Positions 17,684-27,596 of a DNA stretch of 29,813 bases are shown one piece after another. The position numbers and the translations under genes were made by a program. This stretch comes from Patescibacteria group bacterium UBA5124 (GTDB lineage Bacteria > Patescibacteriota > Gracilibacteria > Absconditabacterales > Absconditicoccaceae). The notes beneath the pieces were generated by a model. That model saw only the letters and a program-made list of their open reading frames with translations, was not told the origin of the DNA and did no database searches. Positions within the stretch are counted from its first letter, which is position 1, and each line of letters opens with the position of its first letter. The stretch lies in NCBI GenBank assembly GCA_002414185.1, contig DHYS01000020.1:18542-48354 (forward strand). The letters are read 5' to 3'.

Positions 17684-18964
17684 TTATCTTTTAACCTTCA
17701 AAAGATTTCATACGGCATAGATCAATATTCCCACACCTACAACAAAAAATGTTCGATCTATTCAGATAAAACTAGATATTATACCAAAAGATAGTATTCA
17801 GATTACATTTCCAATCATTGCAACAAATTGATTAAATCCAGTTACTTCAGAGGCATGTTTTTCATCCATTTCTTCTGAAATAGTAGCAGATATTATTGGT
17901 CTAATAGTTGCTAATCCCATAGCAATACCAAATGAAAGCCCAAGAATACTTACAAAATTATCAGAAAATCCAAGAACTGAAAAGAGAATACTCATAAAAA
18001 CTAAACAGATCATAATTACTGTTTTCTTATTGAGAGAGTTCATGACTCATATGGTCAAAATATTTGTAAGATAAGGGACCTTCATTAATCAAACAATTAG
18101 TGCAATTTGCCATAATCACAAGTTTTGTTCACTAGCAATAAGTGGAATAAAAATAAATCCTATATAATTAAGCATATTAAATAAGAGTTCGAATATCATT
18201 CATTTGCGTAATTCTGGACTATAGTGCGAAAATGATCTAAGACTCTTTTTGATATATCATAGAGAAAAAACTTCTTGAAAAAATTCTCTCAAAAAACTTT
18301 TTTTTCCAAACAAATGAACAAAATGATCTTTTTTTAGTAAAGGAAGTCTCCTATCGGTAAATAGAGAAACAATACTAAACAAAGAAATAAACAAAAATAC
18401 CCAAGGCAACGCTATATGATCTATAAACAATGCACAAAGTGCAGCTCCTAAAACATAGGCAGCATTCCAGCTAGAAAAATAGAGTGAAAAAGAATTTGTA
18501 CTAGATTCTTTAGTTGTAACTAAGCGGATATAGGATTCATAACTCGTAAATAAACATGCACTAGCAAATCCATTGAGAATAGTAGCAACGATCAATAACC
18601 ATGGTAAATGAGCAAATCCCGCAATAGCATACAAGATACCTGCTCATATATAGATGATTTTACTTACAAAGATAATATATCTGATGCTCATATGATCTTC
18701 TATTTTTCCGATAGAAAGAGAAAAAATCATTTTACTCAGAGGCATTAAAGCTCCAACCAAAGAAATCAGAAAAATACTACCCAACTGTTCTTTTAGATAG
18801 ACAGAATAAAAAGCATCAGCTCACAATCCCCAACCCAAGATAAACAAAAATAATGAAAAAGATATAATTCTGATTGATATCGGGAACGTAAACAAATCAC
18901 GTTTAAAAATACTTACTATTCCATTGGTTAACTCCTGTTGACGATTCTGAAAGAACTTTCGCAT
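17684..18964 (-). CDS. Major facilitator superfamily transporter (426 aa)
   Basis: Polytopic membrane protein with about 12 hydrophobic segments in two bundles (roughly 33-200 and 245-425) and a basic, charged central loop (about 200-245: DRRLPLLKKDHFVH, KKSLRSFSHYSPELRKG). Features typical of MFS proteins are the charged loop between TM2 and TM3 (SLSIGKIEDHMSIRYIIF), the acidic/aromatic SYESYIR stretch after TM4, and the second-bundle loop TIGVMNSLNKKTVIMI that mirrors the first. Substrate cannot be told; drug or metabolite efflux is most common in such families. Several glycines in membrane segments are UGA (e.g. Gly48 in WGLGADAF), which explains why only pieces show with the standard code. 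Start ATG 18962-18964 behind a strong promoter; monocistronic. Confidence 0.88.
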
Positions 18965-18998
18965 AGAAATACAAAAAATTACGAATAAAAGACATAAA

Positions 18999-19026
18999 AG
19001 TATAGTTAATTTTTTTTTCTTGTCAA
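18999..19026 (-). promoter_or_regulatory. Strong promoter of the MFS gene
   Basis: Minus strand TTGACA (19021-19026), 16-nt A-rich spacer, TATACT (18999-19004), 34 nt before the ATG. Confidence 0.65.
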
Positions 19027-19063
19027 AAAATCAAAATTTCTTCCTCAAAACTACCCCCAAAAT

Positions 19064-19092
19064 TTGCAAAAAAAATAAAATTTGCCTATAAT
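19064..19092 (+). promoter_or_regulatory. Promoter of the 937-aa gene
   Basis: TTGCAA (19064-19069), 17-nt spacer, consensus TATAAT (19087-19092); ATG 30 nt downstream. Divergent from the MFS promoter in the same gap. Confidence 0.65.
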
Positions 19093-19122
19093 AGGTATAT
19101 TTAGCAGAAATCTTGCAAAAAA

Positions 19123-21936
19123 ATGTGAGGAGAATTAAATGACATAGAGTCAGCTAAGCAATTAGAATCTAGATTACAAGAAGGTTGTCTTAACTATCTT
19201 AATGACAGTCTTCATTTTTTCAAAAATGAAAAAATATCAGATCTTAATACATTAAATGATAAGCAAAAAGAAAAAATTATAGAAAATATACAATATCTTA
19301 AATCTATAGACGTATGTTCTTATATAAAAACATATCTTCCTTGAAAAGAAAAACTAATTGATGATCAAATTTCAAAATTAACTGAAAAGGTAAATAGTTT
19401 ACAAAAGATAAGAATTACAAAAGCTGAGGATATAAGTCAATCTATTAATAGAGCGTATGATAGATGGCGTGCTGCAAATTCTAATGCAGATTTTTTTGAT
19501 AATGCTAGAAAAATAAATCCTAAAGCTGAACAACGAAATTGAAATCGTCAAGAATATGATATTTTAATACAATGGGCAAAGGAAAATAAAAATACTCTAA
19601 CAGAAAAAGACAAAAAATGATTTAAAGCATATTTGACTCAAAATTTTTCTAGTAAAGATATTCTTGATTGGTGATTTAATTTTAAGTATGACAAAGAATC
19701 AAAAGCTCTTATAGAAAAACGAAGTAAAATAAACTTTGATGATAAAAAAGTAAAAAATAGTATAGAAGCGTCTTTAAAGAAAAATAGAAGTAATAGAGAA
19801 AATGATAAATATAGTGACGAAGAATTAAGAGCTTCTGGTAAAAATTTCTTGGTAATGGAAGCTGTAAAAGATACTTTAATAAATTCAATAGTAAATGATT
19901 CTCAATTAGCTTTAGATATAAATAATAATACCCCCAAAGCTATAGATAAAAAATTAAATGAATCCTATAGTTCACAAAACCGTGCTATTATAGAACAAAA
20001 ATCTCAAGATTATCCAGATGTTAAAGAGTATTTTGCAGTATTACCACCAGAAGAACAGCAAAAATTAAATGCATCCAAAAATTTCTGAGCAATTATTGAT
20101 GTAATGATTCAGCATAAATTACCACCATTTAATGATAAGATAAAAAATCTACAACAATGATTAGATAATGTTGATAAGATACAAGTATTAAGAGAAAGAT
20201 TTGAAAGATTAGATAAGTTTCAAAGTTTATTACAAGGAGCATATGGTACCGTAGAAGAATTTGAAACATTTATAAAAAAAGTCGAAAAAAAAGTAGATGA
20301 ACAATTGAAAGATAAAAAATTAGACCCATTAGATAGAAAAAAATATGTCTTAGCAAAGGCTTATGAGTTAGCTATTAATGATAAAAACCTTTCTGAAGAA
20401 AAGAGAAAACAAATCAAAAATCTTTCCTTAGATTTCTATGAACAAACCAAAGATTTTGTAGAATTCGACCAAATCCGAAGTAAGGAAATGCTCGAAGAAG
20501 TAAAAACACTTTCTTATCAAAAATACCAAGAACAAACACAAGAAACTCCAAAAAATACAACCTTTGATAAGATGAAAGACAAGCTTTTGACACCAGAAGC
20601 TATGAATGTACTCTTTGATAAAAATCCAAATTATCAAAAATATCAAATAGGAGAAGAGACATTCAAAGATGTTCCTGAAGAAAGTATGTTAAAATTTAAT
20701 AAAGCGATTATTCCAGAAGGATTAAAAAAGTTTTTTGATGAAAAAGGTGATCTTAATCCTGAAGAAGTCAAAAAAGCTAAACCAGAAGAAAAGAAAAATC
20801 TAGATGAATTTCAAAAAAATAGAATCAACGATACAAAATCAGAATTAGCAAAAGATACCAATGAAACCGTAAAAGTACAAGCTATCAATATCTGTATGGA
20901 TACGCTCAAGTCTATGTTTGATATCACAGTAGAAAATAAATGAGAAGTAGAAAACTGGATGAAGTCATTTGAAACAGCAAATACGCAAGGAGCAAATAAA
21001 CTAGAAAATACAAAATTAACCATCAAATGATCTATCAAAGGAAAAGAAATTATGATAAAATACGATCTTGCAACAGGAAAACTTTCAACTAAACAATTTC
21101 TTGATCAGCAAACCAAATGACAAAAATGATCAGATTTTGTAGTAAATAGTGATACTGCTCTCAAGGATATTGACGCTATTACTATGCCTACGATTGGAGA
21201 TGTTTTATCTGCATCAAAAAATATAGATTATACAAACGCAGTGGTTAATGCACAAGGAGACAAGAATATATACAAAAGAGAAATAGAAAAAAGTATTTAT
21301 ACAGATATAGAATCAAAACTCCCAAAGACAGAAAAAAAAGATATTTTTGAACAGGAATTATTAAAAATTATGACTATCCAAGAATATCTCAAAATGATGA
21401 ATATAGATCAAAAATGAGCATGGAAGGTAATGAAATCCCAACCTATGTCTCATGAATTATTTCAGTACCTTTATGAAAGTGTACAAACTTACTCTAAGCA
21501 AGATTTGATAAGTATGAGAGATACTATCTCTAAATACCAAGAGAGAGAAACTCAGCAAGCATCGGCAACCAATATTCCAGCCAATAAGGAAATGACAGTA
21601 ATTAGAAAACTAACATTGGATAAACAACAAAAATCAAAAGATCCATGATACAAAGGAGAAACCTATTTTGATTTAATGAATTTGATAAGAAACGAAGATG
21701 AATTTAAAAAAGGAAATCATATTCTTTCTCTCAAAAAGTTTGCAGCTTTTGTAGAAAGATCTACCTTGGACAACGTAGATTATACAAAATTGGATGCTAA
21801 GTATAATCAAGATATTGGTCAAATAGTAAGTAAATATAAAGCTCAACAAGAATCTGAAAAGTTTAATAAGAAAGAAGCAATGACGGCGCAATTAGCTGAT
21901 GTTGAATTGGATGAAGCTTTGCAATGACTTACATAA
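19123..21936 (+). CDS. Large charged helical protein of unknown function (937 aa)
   Basis: A single frame with about 14 UGA codons, from ATG at 19123 to TAA at 21934. An in-frame TAG at 19102 excludes an earlier start, and the second codon is UGA (AUG UGA GGA GAA). No family is recognised and no membrane segment or signal peptide is seen. It is rich in Lys, Glu, Asp, Asn and Gln and almost wholly helical, with coiled-coil-like stretches at about 60-110 and 355-430. A possible small beta part lies around 632-655 (NTKLTIKGSIKGKEIMIKYD). The C-terminal 250 residues contain repeated helical units (RNEDEFKKGNHILSLKKFAA, DAKYNQDIGQIVSKYKAQQE). Composition resembles the giant proteins at 5200 and 11758. 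It is followed by no clear terminator; der begins 119 nt later. Confidence 0.83.
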
Positions 21937-21954
21937 TTTCTTCCATTGCTTTTT

Positions 21955-21983
21955 TTGAGTAAAAAAATACAAGTAACCATAAT
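21955..21983 (+). promoter_or_regulatory. Candidate promoter for the der operon
   Basis: TTGAGT (21955-21960), 17-nt spacer, CATAAT (21978-21983). The expected transcript start (about 21990) is the first base of the palindromic element that follows. Confidence 0.4.
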
Positions 21984-21990
21984 TAAAATG

Positions 21991-22028
21991 TCATTTCCGC
22001 CTTGTCAGTTGGGGCGGGAATCTAATTG
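21991..22028. repeat. REP-like palindromic element, short form, in the der leader
   Basis: ttccgcc pairs with ggcgggaa around about 12 nt. The ends 'tcattt.cgcc' and 'ggaatctaatt' match the longer element at 17597-17652 read on the minus strand. It would form a stem-loop in the 5' leader of der. Confidence 0.6.
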
Positions 22029-22055
22029 TAGTATTTTAATGTTTCACTTTTTTTG

Positions 22056-23528
22056 ATGATTATAGGACTTGTATGAGCCACCAATGTAGGTAAGTCTACA
22101 CTTTTCAATAGACTTATAGGACAATTTAGAGCAATCGTTACGGATATACCAGGGACAACGAGAGATATTCTTTACCATAAAGCTGAGCTTGATGAAGTAG
22201 GTGAAGCTATTTTTGCTGATAGTCCAGGACTCTTTGATTTTACCGACGAACGACCCTTGATTCAAAAGATAATAGATCAATCAGATTTGATTCTTTTTGT
22301 TGTTGATGATACAGCAGGTATTACTGCCAAAGAACAACAAATTTCAGAATACATTACCAAACAACAAAAGAAATCTCAAACAATACTTATTATCAATAAA
22401 CTAGATAAAAAACGAAAAGAAAGTCAGACAGATCTTGCTCTTTCTGATTACTATCACATGGGATTTGATGATATGGTTGGTATTAGTGCAAAGACAAAAA
22501 GAAATGTCGCGGATTTAAAGGACCTCATTATCAAAAAAAACTATTTTCTCACCCAAAAACAAGAAGAGGAAAGTGATTCTCCAGTATTCCAAAATATGAC
22601 AGGAGAAAATAAAGGGATTCCTATTGCTATCCTCGGTAAACCAAATGCCGGGAAATCTACACTACTCAATAAGTTAGTAGGACAAAATCTTTCCAAGGTA
22701 GAAAACGTTGCAGGTACGACTCGTGACTATGTAGTAGGATCTTTTACTATAGCTAAAAAACTCTATACAATATATGATACAGCAGGTATCAGAAAAAAAT
22801 GAAGTATGCATGGAATCGAAAAGATTGCCTACGACAAAACCATGGATATGCTCGAATATGTTAGACCAGTAGTTATTTTTATGGTGGATGCAACAGAAGG
22901 TATTACTCATAGAGACATGACCTTGTTGGCAGAGATAAACCGTTTAGCTTTGCCGATTATTTTTGCACTCAATAAGTCAGACTTACTTACAGAAAAAGAA
23001 ATGAAACAGGTTATGGATACAACTATCCGTATGATGGATTTCGCAAAATATATACCTATTCTTCCTATCTCTGCTCAAACAGGAAAAGGAACAGAATCAT
23101 TTTTCAAATTTGTTCATGATCTTCGTAAAGAAGCAGAAAAGAGAATCGAAACAAATCCTCTCAACAAGATTATCTCTGCTGAATTTTTTCAAAGACCACC
23201 GAGATTTCCTCAAAATAAGATCTGTAAAATTATGTATGCAACACAGGTTGATATCAATGCACCTACGTTTCTTGTCTTTGTAAATCATAAAGCAAGAGCA
23301 AACTTTTCATTCAAAAAATGGATAGAAAATACAATTAGAAAACATTTTGGATTTATCGGAGTACCTCTGGTAATCAGATTTAAAGATCGTAGAGAAGGTG
23401 GAGAAGAACGCACCAGACCAGGTGAATCCCTTGAGTCTATCCAAAAAGCAAGAGATAAGAGACAACAAGAAATCGAAAAAAATGCTAAGAAAATTATGAC
23501 GAAGAGAAGAAAAAAACAAGCAAAATAA
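22056..23528 (+). CDS. der: Ribosome biogenesis GTPase Der (EngA)
   Basis: Der is a tandem-GTPase factor for 50S subunit assembly. All landmarks are present: first G domain with P-loop GATNVGKST (7-15), DSPG (about 54-57) and NKLD (114-117); second G domain with GKPNAGKST (194-202), DTAG (241-244) and NKSD (306-309); then a C-terminal KH-like domain (about 370-460) and a basic tail. The first P-loop glycine (Gly7) is UGA, and so is Gly249 just after the DTAGIRKK switch. 490 residues is slightly longer than many homologues because of the Lys-rich tail. Start ATG 22056 puts the P-loop at the usual distance from the N-terminus. It heads a plus-strand group with the M2 peptidase gene 27 nt later. 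Confidence 0.95.
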
Positions 23529-23555
23529 AAGTTTATTATTAATTAAATATGGTCT

Positions 23556-25148
23556 ATGCTTAAAACCTTTATCGAAAATACTACTAAACAAGTGCAAGTT
23601 CTGTATAAATCTTGGGCTGATGCACATTGGAATGCGAGTATTACATGAAAACCTGAAGATTATGCTTCTAGTGAACAATATGAATTAGCCTTTAATGAAT
23701 ATCTTTCTGATAATAAAAAAATTATAGAACTTCAGCAATTAGCTAAAGAAGAAACTAATCGAAATACGATTCTAAAACGTGAATATGATATTATATATCG
23801 TTTGTTTTTGGGGTATCAAGGAGATCAAGAATTGTTAAAAAAAATGATCAGTCTAAGTACACAAATTCAGCAAAAATTCTCTACCTATAGAGCTACATAC
23901 AACAATCAAGAATATACAGATAACGATGTTGAGGGTATATTAAAAAACAGTAAAGATTCAGAAGAATTACAGGGAATTCGAGAAGCACATAAAGCAATAG
24001 GACCGCAAGTAAACGAAGATATTATAGAATTAGTTCATCTTCGTAACCAGCACGCACAATCTCTCTGATTCAAAAATTACCTTACAATGAGTCTCTTTTT
24101 GGGAGAACAAGATGAAGGAGAAATAGATCAGATTTTTGATGAATTAGCTATAAAAATTAAACCAGTATTTACTCAACATAAAGGTTTGTTAGATCAACAT
24201 TTAGCGGATCGTTATGGGTGTGCTATAGAAGAATTGAAACCACGACATTATCAAAATAGATATTTTCAAGAAGTTCCTTCAAGTAGATGAAGTGTAAATC
24301 TCAGTGAATACTATCAAGATAAGAATATCGAGACATTAACAAATGATTTTTACACAAGTATAGGTATAGATATATCAGATATTATAAAGACTTCTGATTT
24401 ATATGAAAAACCAGGTAAAAACCAGCATGCATATTGTTTAAATGATAAAACATGAATGGTTCGTGTCCTTTGTAATATCAAACCAAATGAAAAATGGATG
24501 GGAACTATGCTTCACGAATTTTGACATGCAGCTTATGATAAGTATATAGATCAAAATCTTCCCTATCTTCTTAGTGATCCAGCTCATACTTTTACGACAG
24601 AAGCTGTTGCTCAGTTTTTTCAAGAGCTATCTGTTAATGGAGAATGGATGCAGGAAATTCTTAATATTACTGATGAACAAAAAAATAAAATTCAGACATC
24701 TTCAGAATATCTTATTGCTTTCGATAAGATAATTTTTGCTCAACGAGCACAAGTTATTCGAAGATTTGAAAAGGAATTGTATGCTAATCCAGAACAGGAT
24801 CTTAATAAGCTCTGGCGAGATCTTGTCTCAGAATATCAGGGACTTACGCCTCCCGCAGGGAGAAACTCGCCAGATCGAGCTACAAAGATTCATATAGCAA
24901 CATCACCATGTTATTATCATAACTATCTCCTAGGTTACATATTATCTCAGCAGCGACGAGGAAAAATCCAGGAGATATCTTCAGAAAACATGAGTTTAGT
25001 AGGAGCAAAACAAGTTGGTAAACGATTTATTGATACTGTTTTCTCTCCATGAGCATCTATCACGTGGCGTGAATTAGTTCGTAATAGTACAGGACAAGAT
25101 CTCTCTCCGGATATTTTTGTCCAATCTATCCAGAAAAAATTATCTTAA
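23556..25148 (+). CDS. M2-family zinc metallopeptidase (ACE-like), 530 aa
   Basis: Peptidyl-dipeptidase-type enzymes of family M2 remove dipeptides from peptide C-termini. The zinc site is HEFGH at 320-324 with Gly323 encoded by UGA, and the third ligand is Glu349 in TTEAVAQFF. Other M2-like parts are the N-terminal 'W.DAHWNASITG' stretch (about 20-31), LVHLRNQHAQSLGFKNYLTM (about 162-181) in the helical lid, and HIATSPCYYHNYLLGYILSQ (about 447-466) near the C-terminus. No signal peptide is seen, so it is probably cytoplasmic, likely used in recycling imported or turned-over peptides. Start ATG 23556; an ATG 10 nt earlier is in another frame and stops at once. Without UGA=Gly the active site would be split from the rest. 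Confidence 0.88.
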
Positions 25149-25163
25149 ATATTTTTGATCAAT

Positions 25164-26153
25164 ATGCTCACTCAACCTTCCTACCAGACATACCTCGATG
25201 CCAAATCCTTCTTGCTCCAAGGAGAATTAGTGGCGTTTCCGACAGAAACCGTCTATGGTCTTGGAGCAAATGCTCTCGATCCTCAGGCTGTCGCTAAGAT
25301 TTTCCAGACCAAAGGAAGACCACAAAAAAATCCTATCATAGTGCATGTAGGAGATATTTCTCAGATTGCTGACTATGCAGCGATATCTAATCCTATAGAA
25401 CAAAAAATTATAGATACCCTAATGCCATGACCTATTACTATACTCCTCAAGAAAAAATCAACCATCCCAGAAATCGTGACTGCACGAAGTGAATTTGTGG
25501 GAATTAGAATACCAAGTAATGAAGTAGCTCTAGATTTTCTCAAAGCAGTAGATCTTCCTATAGCAGCACCAAGTGCGAATATATCGACCAAACCATCTCC
25601 TACAACAGCACAAATGGTTTGGGATAATTTTCATGATAATATTCCTATGATTATAGATGGAGGATCATGTGATGTAGGTATCGAATCTACCGTAGTCAAG
25701 GTAGAAGACAATCGCGTGATTATTACAAGACCAGGATTTATTACTCAAGAAGATATCCAAAGTCTTTTTTCTGCAGAAGTATCTGTAGAATATGCTCAGA
25801 AAGTATCAGAGATTACTCCAGGAAATATGTATAAGCATTATGCTCCTACAGCAAAAGTACAAATAATCTCAACTCCAGAAGATATTACGTTTCAAAAAAA
25901 TAAAAAAATAGCTATCATAGCAACTCAAGAATGGATAGAGGAAAATAACCAAATACTTCAATCTTATCCAGAAAATATTCAGATTATTATATGGTGATCA
26001 AAAAATAACTTGATTTCTTGTGCAAAGAATCTATTTGTATTATATCATCAATGTGATCAACAACAGATTGATCATATTTTTATAGAGTCTTTACCAGAAA
26101 AATGATTGTGATACGCAATCATGAATAGAGTAAAAAAATCTACAGAAATATAA
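25164..26153 (+). CDS. tsaC: L-threonylcarbamoyladenylate synthase (Sua5/YwlC type)
   Basis: Makes threonylcarbamoyl-AMP from Thr, bicarbonate and ATP for the t6A37 modification of ANN-decoding tRNAs. The N-terminal YrdC domain has PTETVYGLGANA (26-37), KGRPQKNP (50-57), the LMPGPIT loop with Gly89 encoded by UGA (25428-25430), and APSANIS (135-141). A C-terminal Sua5 domain follows (about 205-329) with the closing motif ESLPEKGLGYAIMNR, both glycines of GLG being UGA. The domain composition therefore matches Sua5/YwlC rather than short TsaC. Start: ATG 25164 gives the usual N-terminus; a TTG at 25155 is possible but less likely. It is 15 nt after the peptidase gene. Confidence 0.92.
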
Positions 26154-26193
26154 GGGGTTTAAGCAATGTTCTATATATATAACTTTCTAAAGT

Positions 26194-26622
26194 ATGTCCA
26201 AAAACCGAAAATTTGCACTTCTTTTTGTCTGATTACTTCTATTAGATTTACTATCAAAACACCTTTTCTTTAATCTTGGATGGGGAACTGATTGGATAAT
26301 GATCCATCGTATGTTCAATCTCTGAGTATCATGGTCATTAAATGTACCTATTTTGGTGACGATATTTATAGGATGGATTTCTATATTACTGTTTTTGATA
26401 GCGTATAATCAAAGATATATAGGATGGTTTGTGGCAGCTTGTCTATTGGCAGGAGCTTTATGAAATCTTATAGACAGAAACCTTTTGGGATGAGTAAGAG
26501 ACTTTATTTATATAGGAAACTGGTTTCCTGTGTTTAATGTCGCAGACATTTGTCTCAATGGGTGAATATTAGTCTATTTTATCAAGGAAATTTTTGCTTG
26601 AAAAAGAATCGCTAAACAATAA
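26194..26622 (+). CDS. lspA: Lipoprotein signal peptidase II
   Basis: Membrane aspartyl protease that cleaves the signal peptide before the lipidated Cys of prolipoproteins. It has 142 residues and four hydrophobic segments (about 6-25, 52-71, 76-93, 112-133). The catalytic aspartates are visible: GALGNLIDR (Asp94) and FNVADIC (Asp118), plus the FNLGVSW motif (41-47). Six of its 14 glycines are UGA (13, 44, 90, 100, 124, 136), including those in conserved positions, so this gene is invisible under the standard code yet perfect under table 25. It is preceded by an in-frame TAA 6 nt before the ATG. A plausible substrate in this window is the lipoprotein encoded at 4433. Confidence 0.95.
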
Positions 26623-26660
26623 ATACATCACTACAGTTTTATCTTTTTATATGAACAATC

Positions 26661-26978
26661 ATGCAGTATCAAGGAATTGTGAAGTTTATCGGTCAAAAGG
26701 AGACTATCGGTGATAATCTAGAAAAACAAACAGTTGTCCTAGAAGAAAACACAGACAGAGAATTTAAAGGAAGTCTTGCAGTTGATTTCTTTAGAGACAA
26801 GATCCAATTGTTGGAAAGTGTAAAAGTAGGAGATCTTATTACTGTTCATCTTAATACAAGATGTAATGAATCTAAGACTCAACCAGGAAGATACTTCAAT
26901 AGTATTACTGCTTGGAGAGTAGAAACAGGTGCTCAACAATCAGCTCCTGCTCAAGCAAATGATGACTTACCATTCTAA
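26661..26978 (+). CDS. DUF3127-like OB-fold protein with acidic SSB-type tail (105 aa)
   Basis: The pattern matches the DUF3127 family of small OB-fold proteins: an opening strand YQGIVKFIGQKE, a central AVDFFRDKIQLLESVKVGDLI (in two pieces, about 35-60), the strand TVHLNTRCNES, and RYFNSITAWRVE (about 76-87). The C-terminus DDLPF (101-105) is like the acidic-aromatic tip by which SSB proteins recruit partners. Single-stranded nucleic-acid binding is likely from the fold and tail, not shown. DUF3127 is, to my knowledge, mostly a Bacteroidetes family, so its presence here is notable. No UGA. Start ATG 26661; another ATG 9 nt upstream is out of frame. It is the last gene before a terminator. 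Confidence 0.8.
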   Translation: MQYQGIVKFIGQKETIGDNLEKQTVVLEENTDREFKGSLAVDFFRDKIQLLESVKVGDLITVHLNTRCNESKTQPGRYFNSITAWRVETGAQQSAPAQANDDLPF

Positions 26979-26989
26979 ATATACAAAGA

Positions 26990-27017
26990 AAGCCCCGCAA
27001 TTTGCAGGGCTTTTTTT
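26990..27017 (+). terminator. Terminator between convergent genes
   Basis: agccccgcaa (26991-27000) pairs with ttgcagggct (27002-27011) with one mismatch, then a T-tract (27011-27017). On the minus strand it is followed by tttcttt and can serve the gene ending at 27016 too. Confidence 0.82.
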
Positions 27018-27525
27018 ATTCATAACATCCTTGTAAAGGAGTAGTTTTAAAATAATTGTCAAATTCTTTGAGATACTTAGGATCTACCGGATAATCTTCA
27101 TCACTTGGTATTATCCCATACTTCGTATCGATTTCGATATAATCACAGACAAACTTTGGAGGATTCTTTGTACGAGCTACAGGTTTGGATGAAAGAAAGA
27201 TTCTTCCAATACCGTTATCGGTATATGTCATAAGCTCGACGGTTTTTAGTAAAGAATCGCAGCCAGGAGTATTTTTCTGTATTTTGAAGAGAGTATCTAC
27301 CTTACAGCAAATAACCTTAGCTTTTCTTAAACTATTTCTGACATCCTGTTTATAGATGTAGACTCCTTTATAATCTTCTTCAGAAAAGAGCCACAAAACA
27401 GAATCTGATCCAAGAGGGTGTGTTTTTTCCTCTCCTTGGAGTAAAATAATTGCTTCTTCGTCGCTTTGAGCACTAAGTGATAAGAATTTCCCAAAGAGAA
27501 AAAAAACTAATAATAGTTGTTTCAT
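27016..27525 (-). CDS. Secreted protein with Bacteroidetes-style signal peptide (169 aa)
   Basis: No family recognised. The signal peptide is MKQLLLVFFLFGKFLSLSAQ with probable cleavage next to the Ala-Gln, a style very common in Bacteroidetes exported proteins. The mature part is mixed alpha/beta with five Cys (in ICCKVD, PGCDS, FVCDY and the C-terminal GCYE), which could form disulfides outside the cell. All nine glycines are GGN; the codon choice (GTC, ACC, TCC, CCG) is more varied than in neighbours. A TATAAT lies 2 nt before the ATG, too close for a normal leader. It stands alone between a terminator and the glycosyltransferase gene, 71 nt away. Acquisition from a standard-code host or neighbour is plausible but unproven. 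Confidence 0.8.
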   Translation of the reverse strand: MKQLLLVFFLFGKFLSLSAQSDEEAIILLQGEEKTHPLGSDSVLWLFSEEDYKGVYIYKQDVRNSLRKAKVICCKVDTLFKIQKNTPGCDSLLKTVELMTYTDNGIGRIFLSSKPVARTKNPPKFVCDYIEIDTKYGIIPSDEDYPVDPKYLKEFDNYFKTTPLQGCYE

Positions 27526-27596
27526 ACATTATATTTTTTTAGGTTTTTTTTATGAAAACACTTATAGATATTTTATAGAAAATAACAATAGAAAAA

